Shown here one piece after another: positions 26,807 to 37,100 of a stretch of DNA of 64,000 bases. Below the pieces are notes generated by a model. That model was not told the DNA's origin. It did not search any database and saw only the letters and a list, made by a program, of their open reading frames with translations. The DNA is from MFD09286-c1 sp963701015 (lineage in GTDB: Bacteria; Bacteroidota; Bacteroidia; Bacteroidales; DTGW01). The number at the start of each line of letters is the position of its first letter. Positions within the stretch are counted from its first letter, which is position 1. The DNA lies in the NCBI GenBank assembly GCA_963701015.1, contig OY969556.1:4216001-4280000 (forward strand), written 5' to 3'. A program made the position numbers and the translations under genes.

Positions 26807-28024
26807 TTACCAGTTAAGTATTTTGTGAAAATCATATTCTTCAGGATTTTTTACGAACTTTTTAGCAGCTTCGTAATCCGCCGTAGTTAAAAAGTGTAAA
26901 TTATTTTCGAAAACTAGTTTCACTTTCGATGAGTTTACATTCACCAAACGAGGGATTACTTTTCCTTTTTCATCCGAAACATCTTTCAAATAAAGAGGTG
27001 CGATATCATTGTTTCTATCAACTGTAACCATACAACCGCTTTTACCTTCTTCAAACAATTGGTAAACACCTAAACCAAGTTGAGTTGCATAAACCAAGTC
27101 ATAAGCTACCGGGCGGCAACAACGTAGTTCGTATCCCATTTCATTCGGACGGCTTTTTACTTTAAGCCCCAATTCTTTTAATTTATTTTGAAGAAGATAA
27201 TTAAAGATATGCGATTTACTTACATTCCCTAATTCCGGATGACCGTGTTCGTCATAAGTAAGCTGGATGCCGGAACCAATAATTTCCTCATCGCTCATAA
27301 AATGGAAGACTCCTTCGCTTATAATTGCACAACCATAATCTAATTCTAAAATTGCCCTTTTAATAATGGATGATATAACCAAATTTGTAATTTTCTCAAA
27401 ACTTACTTTGGCTTTGTTAAACATTTCGGGGATTATAATCATTGGATAATGACAAGCGGTTCCAATTCCAAAAGCAAGATGTCCGGCTTCACGGCCCATT
27501 GCTGCAACAACAAACCATGTTCCGCTTGTTCTGCCATCTTCATAAATTGTAGTGGCCAAACGAACGCCTTCTTCTTTTGCGGAATGGTATCCAAATGTTG
27601 GTATTCCTTCAGGAAGTGGCAAGTCATTGTCAATTGTTTTTGGAACATGAATGTTTTTAACATCCAGATTTTTCGTTTGCAAATATTTTGTTAATCTAGC
27701 AGCTGTTGAAGCAGTATCATCGCCACCTATGGTAACCAAAAGTTTTACATTGAATTTTTCGAAAAAATCGGGTTTAAACTCTTCGTCTTTCGGTTTATAA
27801 CGGCTCATTCGTAATGCGGAACCACCACGACTGTAAATATCATCGGCATGTTCAAAATCTAAGAATTCAACATTAGGTTCTCCTTTAAATAAGGTCTTGT
27901 ATCCTTCGTTAATACCAATTACCTTATAACCGTTTTTTAAAAAAACCTTAGTTACCGAACCAATAACTGTATTAATTCCGGGTGCCGGACCTCCTGCGCA
28001 TAAAATTGCAACTGCTTTTTCCAT
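26807..28024 (-). CDS. 6-phosphofructokinase, pyrophosphate-type active site
   Basis: This 405-residue group III-like phosphofructokinase phosphorylates fructose 6-phosphate. ATP-using enzymes such as E. coli PfkA have Gly at positions 104 and 124. Here the phosphoryl-donor loop reads GGDDT (Asp103) and the catalytic loop PKTIDND (Lys129), the pair that marks pyrophosphate use. The reaction would then be reversible and serve both glycolysis and gluconeogenesis. The substrate motif MGREAGHLA is present. A membrane pyrophosphatase gene lies 2.8 kb away, so PPi handling may be linked. The gene stands alone with its own terminator. Confidence 0.9.
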   Translation of the reverse strand: MEKAVAILCAGGPAPGINTVIGSVTKVFLKNGYKVIGINEGYKTLFKGEPNVEFLDFEHADDIYSRGGSALRMSRYKPKDEEFKPDFFEKFNVKLLVTIGGDDTASTAARLTKYLQTKNLDVKNIHVPKTIDNDLPLPEGIPTFGYHSAKEEGVRLATTIYEDGRTSGTWFVVAAMGREAGHLAFGIGTACHYPMIIIPEMFNKAKVSFEKITNLVISSIIKRAILELDYGCAIISEGVFHFMSDEEIIGSGIQLTYDEHGHPELGNVSKSHIFNYLLQNKLKELGLKVKSRPNEMGYELRCCRPVAYDLVYATQLGLGVYQLFEEGKSGCMVTVDRNNDIAPLYLKDVSDEKGKVIPRLVNVNSSKVKLVFENNLHFLTTADYEAAKKFVKNPEEYDFHKILNW

Positions 28025-28265
28025 TCTTATATTTTTAAATAATTGATTAAATGTAGTTTACTGTATTTTTTTTGTTCAAAAAAAATCCCACAAATATGGC
28101 GATAAATTTTAAAAAATAATTTAGTGATTAAAGTTTTATTTATCATTAACACATTCCATTCATTATCAAAATTTTTCTTTCTGGTAATAATTTTTTATTT
28201 TAGGACAATTAATATTGTTACAAAGATTAAAGTATTGAATTCAAAAACTAAAACCAGAATTAAAA

Positions 28266-29066
28266 ATGGCTGAAAGACTAACAGTATATCAGGTTGATGC
28301 TTTTACAAATGAGCTTTTTAAAGGCAATCCGGCAGGAGTATGTATTACGAATAAAGAAATATCAACTGAGGTAATGCAGAATATTGCTTTAGAAATGAAT
28401 TTATCAGAAACCGCATTTGTAAAAAACTCAGGTGATTTTTTTGAAATAAGGTTTTTTACTCCTGAAGTTGAAGTTGAGCTTTGTGGACATGCTACACTTT
28501 CAAGTTCGCATATTTTATATGAAACCAATGTAATTTCAAATCATCAGAATATAATTTTTAAAGCAAAAGCTTCCGATTTATTTGTGCGGAAAAACGATGA
28601 TTGGTTGGTAATGGATTTCCCTCAATTCTACCTGAAGAATATTGAAATATCAAAAGCATTTCAAGAAATTACAGGCGTTGAAGCAATTGAAATGATTGAA
28701 TGCAACAGGGGTTGGAAAATAGTTCTTGTTAAATCGGAAGAAGAAGTTGCTTCTTTAAATCCGAATACAGAACTTTTAAAACAAAACGGGTTAGGCCATA
28801 TAATGGTAACTGCAGCTTCAAAAAAATCTGGAATTGATTATGTTGACAGATGTTTTGTTCCTGATGTCGGTATTATTGAAGATCCGGTTACCGGATCAGC
28901 ACAATGCGGACTTGGTCCATATTGGAAAATAAAAACCAGTAAATCAAAGTTTGTTTGTAAACAATTATCTAAAAGAGGAGGAACTTTAAAAATTGAAGTT
29001 AGTGATAATAGAGTTGAAATTGCCGGACAAGCCATAACAGTTTTCAAAGCAGAGTTTTCAATATAA
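28266..29066 (+). CDS. PhzF-family isomerase/epimerase-like protein
   Basis: This 266-residue protein has the two-lobed PhzF (diaminopimelate-epimerase-like) fold. Family motifs are QVDAFTNELFKGNPAGV at the start, NLSETAFV with the presumed catalytic Glu, CGHATL and DPVTGSAQCGLG. PhzF itself acts in phenazine synthesis, but no other phz genes are here, so the substrate is unknown. It is 32 bases upstream of the YifB gene on the same strand. Confidence 0.9.
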   Translation: MAERLTVYQVDAFTNELFKGNPAGVCITNKEISTEVMQNIALEMNLSETAFVKNSGDFFEIRFFTPEVEVELCGHATLSSSHILYETNVISNHQNIIFKAKASDLFVRKNDDWLVMDFPQFYLKNIEISKAFQEITGVEAIEMIECNRGWKIVLVKSEEEVASLNPNTELLKQNGLGHIMVTAASKKSGIDYVDRCFVPDVGIIEDPVTGSAQCGLGPYWKIKTSKSKFVCKQLSKRGGTLKIEVSDNRVEIAGQAITVFKAEFSI

Positions 29067-29098
29067 ATAAAATTTACATTTAACTAAACCTTAAAACT

Positions 29099-30637
29099 AT
29101 GTTGGTTAAAACCTTTGGTAGCGCTGTTCATGGAATTAATGCAACAACAATTACCATAGAAGTAGATGTTTCGCAAGGAATTAATTTTTGTATTGTTGGC
29201 TTGCCCGACAGTGCTGTAAAAGAAAGCCAGCAAAGAATAGATTCAGCACTTCGAACGAATGGGTATAAAATGCCAGGCCGAAAAGTTACCATTAATATGG
29301 CACCTGCCGATATTAGAAAAGAAGGTTCTGCTTACGATCTTCCATTAGCAATAGGAATTCTGGCTGCATCGGAACAAATTTCCACCAAAATTTTAGATAA
29401 ATATTTATTGATGGGCGAGTTGAGCCTTGACGGAGGTTTACAGCCAATTAAAGGTGTATTGCCAATTGCAATTAAAGCACGGGAAGAAGGTTTTAAAGGA
29501 ATTGTTTTGCCAAAACAAAATGCACGCGAAGCTGCTGTTGTTAATAATATAGAGGTTTATGGACTTGAAAATCTATTGCAGGTTATTCATTTTATAGCTG
29601 AATCTGAAACATTTGAGCAAGTTTTGGTGAATACCAGGGATGAATTTTATGCCAATGTTGCCAATTATGATACCGATTTTAGTGATGTAAAAGGTCAGGA
29701 AAATGTGAAGCGTGCTTTGGAAGTGGCAGCTGCGGGAGGTCACAATATAATTATGATTGGTCCTCCGGGAGCAGGGAAAACTATGCTTGCCAAGCGTATT
29801 CCAACAATTCTTCCACCATTAACCCTTCATGAAGCGCTTGAAACAACAAAAATTCATTCAGTTGCCGGTAGAATAGATAAGAATACCTCGCTTATGACTA
29901 CAAGGCCTTACCGCAGCCCGCATCATACAATATCTGATGTAGCGCTTGTTGGCGGAGGTACTTTTCCTCAACCCGGAGAAATTTCTTTGGCCCATAATGG
30001 TGTGTTGTTTCTTGACGAATTGCCTGAATTTAAACGTACTGTGCTTGAAGTCATGCGTCAACCTTTGGAAGATAGAATTGTAAGTGTTTCACGTGCAAAA
30101 TTCAGTGTGGAATATCCTGCTAGCTTTATGTTGGTGGCTTCAATGAACCCTTGTCCATGTGGTTATTACAATCACCCAGAAAAAGAATGTATGTGTTCAC
30201 CCGGGATAGTCCAAAAATATTTAAACCGAATTTCAGGCCCACTTCTCGATCGCATTGATATTCATTTAGAAGTTATACCGGTTCCATTTGATAAACTTTC
30301 AGATAAACGCACAAGTGAAACAAGCGCTGATATTAGGGTTAGGGTAAATAAAGCCCGTGAAATACAGGAAGAGCGATTTAAAGATCAGAACGGAACACAC
30401 AGTAATTCGCAAATGAGTTCGAAGCAATTACGGAAATATTGTGAACTTGATGTATCATGCCAGAATTTAATTAAAAATGCTATGGAAAGGCTTGGACTTT
30501 CGGCAAGGGCATACGATAGAATTTTAAAAGTATCGCGAACAATTGCTGATTTAGACAATTCAACAAACATTTCTGCAACTCACCTGGCTGAGGCAATACA
30601 ATATCGAAGTTTGGACCGTGAAGGTTGGGCAAGCTAA
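29099..30637 (+). CDS. YifB/ComM-family AAA+ ATPase
   Basis: This 512-residue Mg-chelatase-like ATPase has an N-terminal Lon-like ChlI domain, then an AAA+ core with Walker A GPPGAGKTMLAKR and Walker B LFLDELPEF, a zinc-like Cys set (NPCPCGYYNHPEKECMC) and a C-terminal ChlI-C domain. ComM, its characterised relative, is a branch-migration helicase used in natural transformation. The family is broadly conserved in bacteria, so competence cannot be inferred from it alone. It lies downstream of phzF and upstream of the pyrophosphatase. Confidence 0.92.
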   Translation: MLVKTFGSAVHGINATTITIEVDVSQGINFCIVGLPDSAVKESQQRIDSALRTNGYKMPGRKVTINMAPADIRKEGSAYDLPLAIGILAASEQISTKILDKYLLMGELSLDGGLQPIKGVLPIAIKAREEGFKGIVLPKQNAREAAVVNNIEVYGLENLLQVIHFIAESETFEQVLVNTRDEFYANVANYDTDFSDVKGQENVKRALEVAAAGGHNIIMIGPPGAGKTMLAKRIPTILPPLTLHEALETTKIHSVAGRIDKNTSLMTTRPYRSPHHTISDVALVGGGTFPQPGEISLAHNGVLFLDELPEFKRTVLEVMRQPLEDRIVSVSRAKFSVEYPASFMLVASMNPCPCGYYNHPEKECMCSPGIVQKYLNRISGPLLDRIDIHLEVIPVPFDKLSDKRTSETSADIRVRVNKAREIQEERFKDQNGTHSNSQMSSKQLRKYCELDVSCQNLIKNAMERLGLSARAYDRILKVSRTIADLDNSTNISATHLAEAIQYRSLDREGWAS

Positions 30638-30826
30638 TTTAGAATGATATTAAATTGTTATAACATTAATAATTCCTAAAATATTCATTTTTATTCATTT
30701 TGAATAGCTGATACTAAAGATTTTTTATGGAAATGTTCTGAAAATAAATCTTGTTTTTTAACAACTATTAGTAAATTAGCGACTTCTTTTTTAAACAATT
30801 TTTTACACGATAAAAACAATTATAAT

Positions 30827-33286
30827 ATGAAAAAAGTTCTTGCATTTATCACTGCTCTACTTGTCCCCATGTTGGCAATGGCTAGTGAAGCTGATTTGAG
30901 GGTACCTGATGCAATCCAACATCAGAGTATCTTGTACTTGGGATTTTTGGTTTGTGCACTAGGTTTACTATTTGGACTTTACCAATTCATGAAAGTTAAA
31001 AAATTACCTGCCCACAAAGCGATGCTCGATGTGTCTGAAGTAATTTATAAAACTTGTGGAGCTTATCTTAAACAACAAGGTAAATTTATTGCTATCCTGT
31101 TCATCTTTATTGGTGCAGCTGTAGCTGGGTATTTTGGCTTTTTAGCCAAAGGCCACGATGGCGAATCACTTTTCGGCGTTGGCGGTGTTTTATTGATCTT
31201 GGCTTGGACTATAGTTGGAATTTTAGGTTCATACTCGGTAGCTGCATTCGGTATCCGTATGAATACCCTGGCCAATTCACGTATGGCTTTTGCTTCTTTA
31301 GAGAAAAAACCTCTTAAACTTCTTAATATTCCATTAAGAGCTGGGATGAGCATTGGTGTTATGCTTGTATGTATTGAGCTTATCATGATGCTTATCATAT
31401 TATTATTAATGCCTGGCAAATTAGCTGGCGCTTGCTTTATCGGATTTGCCATTGGTGAATCTCTTGGAGCCTCCGCCCTTCGTATTGCAGGTGGTATTTT
31501 TACAAAAATTGCCGACATCGGTTCTGACTTAATGAAGGTTGTATTCAAAATTGGTGAAGACGATCCTCGTAACCCTGGCGTTATTGCCGACTGTACTGGC
31601 GACAATGCCGGTGATAGCGTTGGCCCTACTGCTGATGGTTTCGAAACTTATGGTGTAACCGGTGTTGCTCTTATTTCATTTATTCTTTTGGCGGTTGGTT
31701 TTACGCTTGTTGATGGAAAAGTTGTTGATTTAGGTGAAGCAATTAGAAGTAGTTTAGCTGTAGAATTATTGGTGTGGATATTCGTTATGCGTATCCTTAT
31801 GATTATTACTTCTGTAGTAGCTTATTATATTAATGCAGCTCTTACTTCGGCCAAATACTCAAAAAGTGATGATTTGGATTTTGAAAAACCACTTACAAGT
31901 TTGGTTTGGATAACATCTATCCTTTCTATCTTGGTTACTTTTGCTGCCAGTTATATTTTGATTCCTGACCTCAATGGCAATACTAACATGTGGTGGATTC
32001 TTTCAGCCATTATAAGCTGCGGTACTCTTGGTGGCGCTGTTATTCCTGAAATTGTAAAAGTATTTACTTCGCCTAAATCAGCTCACGTTCAGGAAGTTGT
32101 TAGTGCTGGTAGGGAAGGTGGAGCTTCGCTTACCATTCTTTCTGGTTTTGTTGCTGGTAACTTTTCTGCTTTTTGGATGGGTTTGGTATTCTTCGCTCTA
32201 ATGTTTACTGCTTATTTCATGAGTACTTTTGGTTTAAACAGTATAATGCTCTATCCTTCCATTTTTGCTTTTGGCTTGGTTGCATTTGGTCTACTTGGTA
32301 TGGGTCCTGTAACAATTGCGGTTGATAGTTACGGCCCTGTAACAGATAATGCTCAATCGGTTTATGAATTATCTTTAATTGAAGAAATCCCTAATGTTAG
32401 CACTGAAATTGAAAAAGATTTTGGTTTCAAACCCGACTTCGAAAAATCGAAACACTATCTCGAAGCTAACGATGGCGCTGGTAATACATTTAAAGCTACC
32501 GCTAAACCTGTGTTAATTGGTACAGCAGTTGTAGGTGCCACTACCATGATTTTCTCGTTAATCCTGATGATTCAAAAAACATTAGGTGTTCAACCAGAAA
32601 CAATTTTGAACTTGTTAAATCCATATTCAATTCTTGGATTTATTCTTGGTGGTGCTGTCATTTATTGGTTTACCGGAGCATCAACTCAGGCAGTTACAAC
32701 CGGTGCTTACCGTGCTGTTGAATACATTAAGAACAATATTAACCTCGACCCAAATGCGCCTAAAAAGGCTGATGAGAAATCATCTATTGAAGTGGTTAAA
32801 ATTTGTACCCAATATGCACAAAAAGGTATGTTCAATATCTTTATTGCCATATTTTTCTTTGCCTTGGCATTTGCTTGTTTATCATCTCCTTCGGGAATTG
32901 GTGGCAATAATGCAGTTGCTTTGTTCGTAAGTTACCTGATTGCAATTGCTGTAATTGGTTTATTTCAGGCTGTATTTATGGCTAATGCAGGTGGTTGCTG
33001 GGACAATGCAAAGAAAGTGGTTGAAGTTGACCTGAAAATGAAAGGTACTCCGCTTCACGATGCTACCATTGTTGGTGATACCGTTGGTGATCCATTCAAA
33101 GATACTTCTTCGGTTGCTTTGAACCCAATTATTAAGTTTACCACTTTATTTGGTCTATTAGCCATGGAAATTGCTATAAGTGCAAATTTCCGCGATGCTG
33201 CTCCTTATGCTGGAATCGTTTTCTTATTTGTAGCTTTAATTTTTGTATGGCGTTCATTCTATAAAATGAGAATTGAAAAAGAATAA
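30827..33286 (+). CDS. hppA: Membrane-bound proton/sodium-translocating pyrophosphatase
   Basis: This 819-residue integral membrane pump splits pyrophosphate and moves H+ and/or Na+. It has about 16 membrane segments and the catalytic motifs EDDPRNPGVIADCTGDNAGDSVG and, near the C-terminus, DTVGDPFKDTSS. The position that decides K+ dependence reads GNTFKA (Lys556), the K+-independent form. Several loops differ from the common type (ADIGSDLMKVV replaces ADVGADLVGKVE), which resembles the divergent Na+-regulated H+-pumping group; this assignment is inference. It is longer than the usual 660-770 residues. A strong terminator follows. Confidence 0.95.
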   Translation: MKKVLAFITALLVPMLAMASEADLRVPDAIQHQSILYLGFLVCALGLLFGLYQFMKVKKLPAHKAMLDVSEVIYKTCGAYLKQQGKFIAILFIFIGAAVAGYFGFLAKGHDGESLFGVGGVLLILAWTIVGILGSYSVAAFGIRMNTLANSRMAFASLEKKPLKLLNIPLRAGMSIGVMLVCIELIMMLIILLLMPGKLAGACFIGFAIGESLGASALRIAGGIFTKIADIGSDLMKVVFKIGEDDPRNPGVIADCTGDNAGDSVGPTADGFETYGVTGVALISFILLAVGFTLVDGKVVDLGEAIRSSLAVELLVWIFVMRILMIITSVVAYYINAALTSAKYSKSDDLDFEKPLTSLVWITSILSILVTFAASYILIPDLNGNTNMWWILSAIISCGTLGGAVIPEIVKVFTSPKSAHVQEVVSAGREGGASLTILSGFVAGNFSAFWMGLVFFALMFTAYFMSTFGLNSIMLYPSIFAFGLVAFGLLGMGPVTIAVDSYGPVTDNAQSVYELSLIEEIPNVSTEIEKDFGFKPDFEKSKHYLEANDGAGNTFKATAKPVLIGTAVVGATTMIFSLILMIQKTLGVQPETILNLLNPYSILGFILGGAVIYWFTGASTQAVTTGAYRAVEYIKNNINLDPNAPKKADEKSSIEVVKICTQYAQKGMFNIFIAIFFFALAFACLSSPSGIGGNNAVALFVSYLIAIAVIGLFQAVFMANAGGCWDNAKKVVEVDLKMKGTPLHDATIVGDTVGDPFKDTSSVALNPIIKFTTLFGLLAMEIAISANFRDAAPYAGIVFLFVALIFVWRSFYKMRIEKE

Positions 33287-33309
33287 TCATTTCTGAATAT
33301 TAATAAATT

Positions 33310-33336
33310 AAAGCCGTTCAAGTTGGACGGCTTTTT
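33310..33336 (+). terminator. Terminator of hppA
   Basis: AAAGCCGT pairs with ACGGCTTT across a short loop, with two extra inner pairs, followed by a run of T residues. Confidence 0.8.
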
Positions 33337-33444
33337 TATTGAGTATTTTCCGTCATTTCTGATAAGTAAATAGCGTATAACAAATTAGGGGTTTTTTATT
33401 TTAAAATCAGTAGAATTGCTGTCTTTTATGTGTTTTATCCAAGC

Positions 33445-33452
33445 TATTTTTG
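33445..33452 (+). promoter_or_regulatory. -7 promoter box of the CheW-like gene
   Basis: TATTTTTG is a full TAnnTTTG match 24 bases before the ATG at 33477. The nearest TTG upstream is too far away to be a typical -33 element. Confidence 0.45.
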
Positions 33453-33476
33453 TATAGAATTTAAAAGTAAAACACA

Positions 33477-33998
33477 ATGCGACCCTTTATACAGTTTAGT
33501 TCTAGAAATATTCAGAAAAGTAATGAATATTATTTGGCTTTTCATATTGATGAAGATTGTTTTGCAGCCAATTTTCCAATGGTTGCGGGTTTTTCAAAGG
33601 AATACAGGTTTGAAAAATATTTAGGCAATGTTCCATTTATTTCAGGAATCGTAAATTTTAACAATGAAAATATTCCGATAATTGATTTAAAAACCAAAAT
33701 GGGCATGATTGCGAAACCATTGGAAAATACCGGAAGAATTGTAATTATTGAGACAGAAATGTATTCAACAAAGCTCAAATTTGGAATGTTTTATGACATT
33801 TTAGGGGATGCTTTTGAAATTCCTGAAAAAAGCATAATGGTAGCTCCAAATATTGACAAATACCTTAATTCAGGATGTATTAAAGGGATTCATGTTCATG
33901 AAAAAAACAGTATTATGATTGTTGATTTTGAAAGAATTCTTTCTGTTGACGATTTAATTGATATTATGGTAATTTACGGAAAAAGAATTAAAAGATAG
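33477..33998 (+). CDS. CheW-like protein
   Basis: This 173-residue single-domain protein has the CheW fold pattern: EYYLAFHIDEDCFAA, then ISGIVNFNNENIPIIDLKTKMG, and GIHVHEKNSIMIVDFERIL. CheW couples chemoreceptors to the CheA kinase. No CheA, MCP or CheY gene is in the window. It has its own promoter and terminator (34039-34067), so it is transcribed apart from the sensor kinases after it. It may serve a remote Che cluster or act as a scaffold for the neighbouring kinases. Confidence 0.82.
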   Translation: MRPFIQFSSRNIQKSNEYYLAFHIDEDCFAANFPMVAGFSKEYRFEKYLGNVPFISGIVNFNNENIPIIDLKTKMGMIAKPLENTGRIVIIETEMYSTKLKFGMFYDILGDAFEIPEKSIMVAPNIDKYLNSGCIKGIHVHEKNSIMIVDFERILSVDDLIDIMVIYGKRIKR

Positions 33999-34038
33999 TA
34001 GTAGTTTTAGTTAATAATTAGGTTTAGTTTTTTGGTTT

Positions 34039-34067
34039 AATCCCGGTTTCATAGCCGGGATTTTTTT
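34039..34067 (+). terminator. Terminator of the CheW-like gene
   Basis: AATCCCGG (34039-34046) pairs with CCGGGATT (34055-34062) and is followed by five T residues. It isolates the CheW-like gene from the kinase genes. Confidence 0.85.
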
Positions 34068-34181
34068 GTTAAAATCGAAAATGTTTTAAGCTTTGTTTAT
34101 TAAACATTACCAGAACCAGTAAAATATTTTTAAATTTACAATAGGCGGGGAAACTTCTTGTAAATATTATTATCCATTTTT

Positions 34182-37100
34182 ATGGCTTTATCAAATTCTA
34201 ATCTTCCGGTTACCCAACTTGAAAAGGAACTTGCTTTATTCCGAAAAAATGAAGAGGTATATAAAGCATTAGCCGAGAAGCTTTCTTTGGGAATTATTAC
34301 ACTTAAAGAAGGAATAATTTATTCTATCAATAATAAAATTGTTGAATTATTGGGCTTTACTAACGAAGATATTGTAAATAGCCCTATATCTATAATATTG
34401 CCCGATCGTCAGCCAAATGGTGTTAAATCTATTGAAAAAATAGAAGATTCGTTTACAAATTCATATGCAAATACAATAGAATTATACAACTGGAATTTCT
34501 ATAATAATAATTCTCAAGAAGTCTCATGCGATTGTAAAATTACTTCTGTGAGGTTTGGGAAAGAAATTTTTCAGCAAATTGAGGTACAAGAAAATATTTC
34601 TAAACAGTTAGCCCAAAAGAAAATACGTGAAAAAAATAAGCAAATTGAATCGCTAAGTGAAGAACGCGAAAGTTTAAATGAAGAATTAAGGGCAACGCTC
34701 GATGAGCTTGTTGAAGTAAACAAACAACTATCATTAAGTGAATCATGGAATAAATCAATTGTTGATAATATTCCATTGGGTTTAATGGTTTTGTATAATA
34801 ATGAAATTGAGTATTCCAATAAAATTATTTCCAATATATTTAATATTTCAAGAGCCGAATTTGAAGGAAAATCTTCTATTGATTTTGCATTGCCTGCTGA
34901 AAAAGAACGAATAAAGAATTTTAGGGATGATTTTTTTGCCGGGAAAAATAATGGAGAAATAGAATTCTGGGTAAATTCAAACAATGGCAATAAAAAATAT
35001 ATTCGCGACCAATATGTAAAGCTAAGTGAAGAAGGGCGTTGGATGATTATAACAACTGATTTAACCAATGAAAAGGTTAAAGAACTAGAAGTGACAGCAG
35101 CTCGTGAAAGACTTGAATTTGCTATTGAAGCGAATGAATCGGTCATTTGGGATATTGATTTAACCAATGAGAATAGTATTTACGGCAATAATTTTGGTAA
35201 ACTTTTTGGTTACGAACCCGGTGATTTGGAAATTAACAGCGAAACATGGAAAAATCTTGCACATCCTGATGATTTGCCAATTTTAACAGATGAATTAAAA
35301 CGTCATTACAAAGGTGATATTCCATTTTATGAAGTTGAATGCCGGATAAAAACAAAAACTGAAGGATGGAAATGGGTTTTAACGCGAGGTAAAGTATTTT
35401 ATGGTAATGATGCCAAAACGCCTTCGAGGTTTATAGGAATGTTTATAGATATTTCACGTCGAAAAAATGCTGAAGAAAAATTTAAAGCTATTGTTCAGCA
35501 TTTATCCGATTTAATTTTAATTCTCGATATTAATTATATTGTAAAATATGAATCGCCATCTGTTTCAAAATCATTTGGTTATGTTACAGATTATTTTATA
35601 GAAAAAAATTGTTTAGATTTTGTTCATGCTGATGATTTAGAGCAGGTGAAAAAGGAAATTATACTTGTACTTAACAAATCAAACGATTTTAAACCAACTG
35701 AAATACGTATCAGGCACAGAAATGGTGATTGGATATATTTGGAAGTCCTAGCAGACAATTTACTCGACCATCCTGAAGTGAATGGTTTACTTATTACTGC
35801 CAGGGATATTACGGAACGGAAAAACAGCGAATTGCAATTAAAGCAATATAGGAACCATCTTGAACAAATGGTAAAAACCAGGACTGAAGAAATAGAAAAA
35901 ATAAATTCAGAACTCATTAAAACAAACTATAAACTCAAATCAATCAATGAGGAACTCGAAGATAAAAATATAAAATTAAATAATGAAATTATTAAGCGTA
36001 TTGACGCTCAACTTCAACTTGAAGAAAGTGAAAATAAGTTCAGGAGTTTTATTGAACAATCAACTGAAGGGATTACATTGATTGATGAAACCGGCCATAT
36101 TGTTGATTGGAACAAAGGAATGGAATCGATATACAGGATAAAACGTGAAGAAATTATTAATACTCTGGTTTGGGAATTCGATTATCGATTTATGCCAGAG
36201 AAAAGAAAATCACCTCAAATATTTGAAGAATTAAAAAGTTCAATTCTCGATTATCTTTCAAATATTAACCAAAACAATGTAATGACAGTTGAAGGCACCT
36301 ACCTTACAATGGAATTAAAACAAAAAATTTTAAATGTTACCATTTTCCCCGTTATTACTCCAAAGCAAAAATATGTTGGCAGAATAGTCCGCGATGTATC
36401 GGTAATTAGAAGGGCTCAGGAAGAAATTAAAAAACAATCAGAGGAGCTTCAATCTATTAATGAAAATTTAGAACAACAAAAAAGCATACTTGAAAATACA
36501 CTTGATGAATTAAAAAGAACGCAAGCCCAACTTATTCAATCGGAAAAACTTGCTTCACTTGGCGTTTTAACTGCCGGAGTTGCTCATGAAATTAATAACC
36601 CAATAAATTATATCAATACAGCACTTGAAGGACTTAAAATTACGCTATCCGATTTACTTTTAATTTTTCACAAATACGATGAAATTAATGAAAATAATAT
36701 AGCTGAAATAATTGTTGAAGCGAACCATTTGAAAGCATCACTTGACTACCATCTTCTGCAAAAAGGTGTTGATTTATTGCTTAACAACATGCAAATTGGT
36801 ATACAACGAATAGCCGAAATTGTTCGCAGCCTTAGAACATTTGCACGAATTGATGAAAACGAATTAAAACCTGCAGATGTACATGAGTTAATAGATACAA
36901 CTTTAATAATGCTTCATAATCAATATAAAGACAAAATTGAAATTATAAAAAATTATGGTAAAATAAATGATTTCAATTGCTATCCCGGAAAATTAAGCCA
37001 GGTGTTTATGAATATATTATCAAATGCAATACAGGCAATTCATAAAACCGGTACAATTACGATTAAAACTCAATTTGATAAACAAAATAATGAAATAGTA

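Noticed and set aside
31063..31605. 180-codon minus-strand ORF inside hppA
   Set aside because: It is wholly antisense to a strongly conserved pyrophosphatase and its composition (Pro, Ile, Lys rich) is that of a shadow frame.
34571..35167. 198-codon minus-strand ORF inside the first sensor kinase gene
   Set aside because: Ser/Phe-rich product opposite Glu/Lys-rich coiled-coil and PAS coding sequence, a normal shadow pattern.
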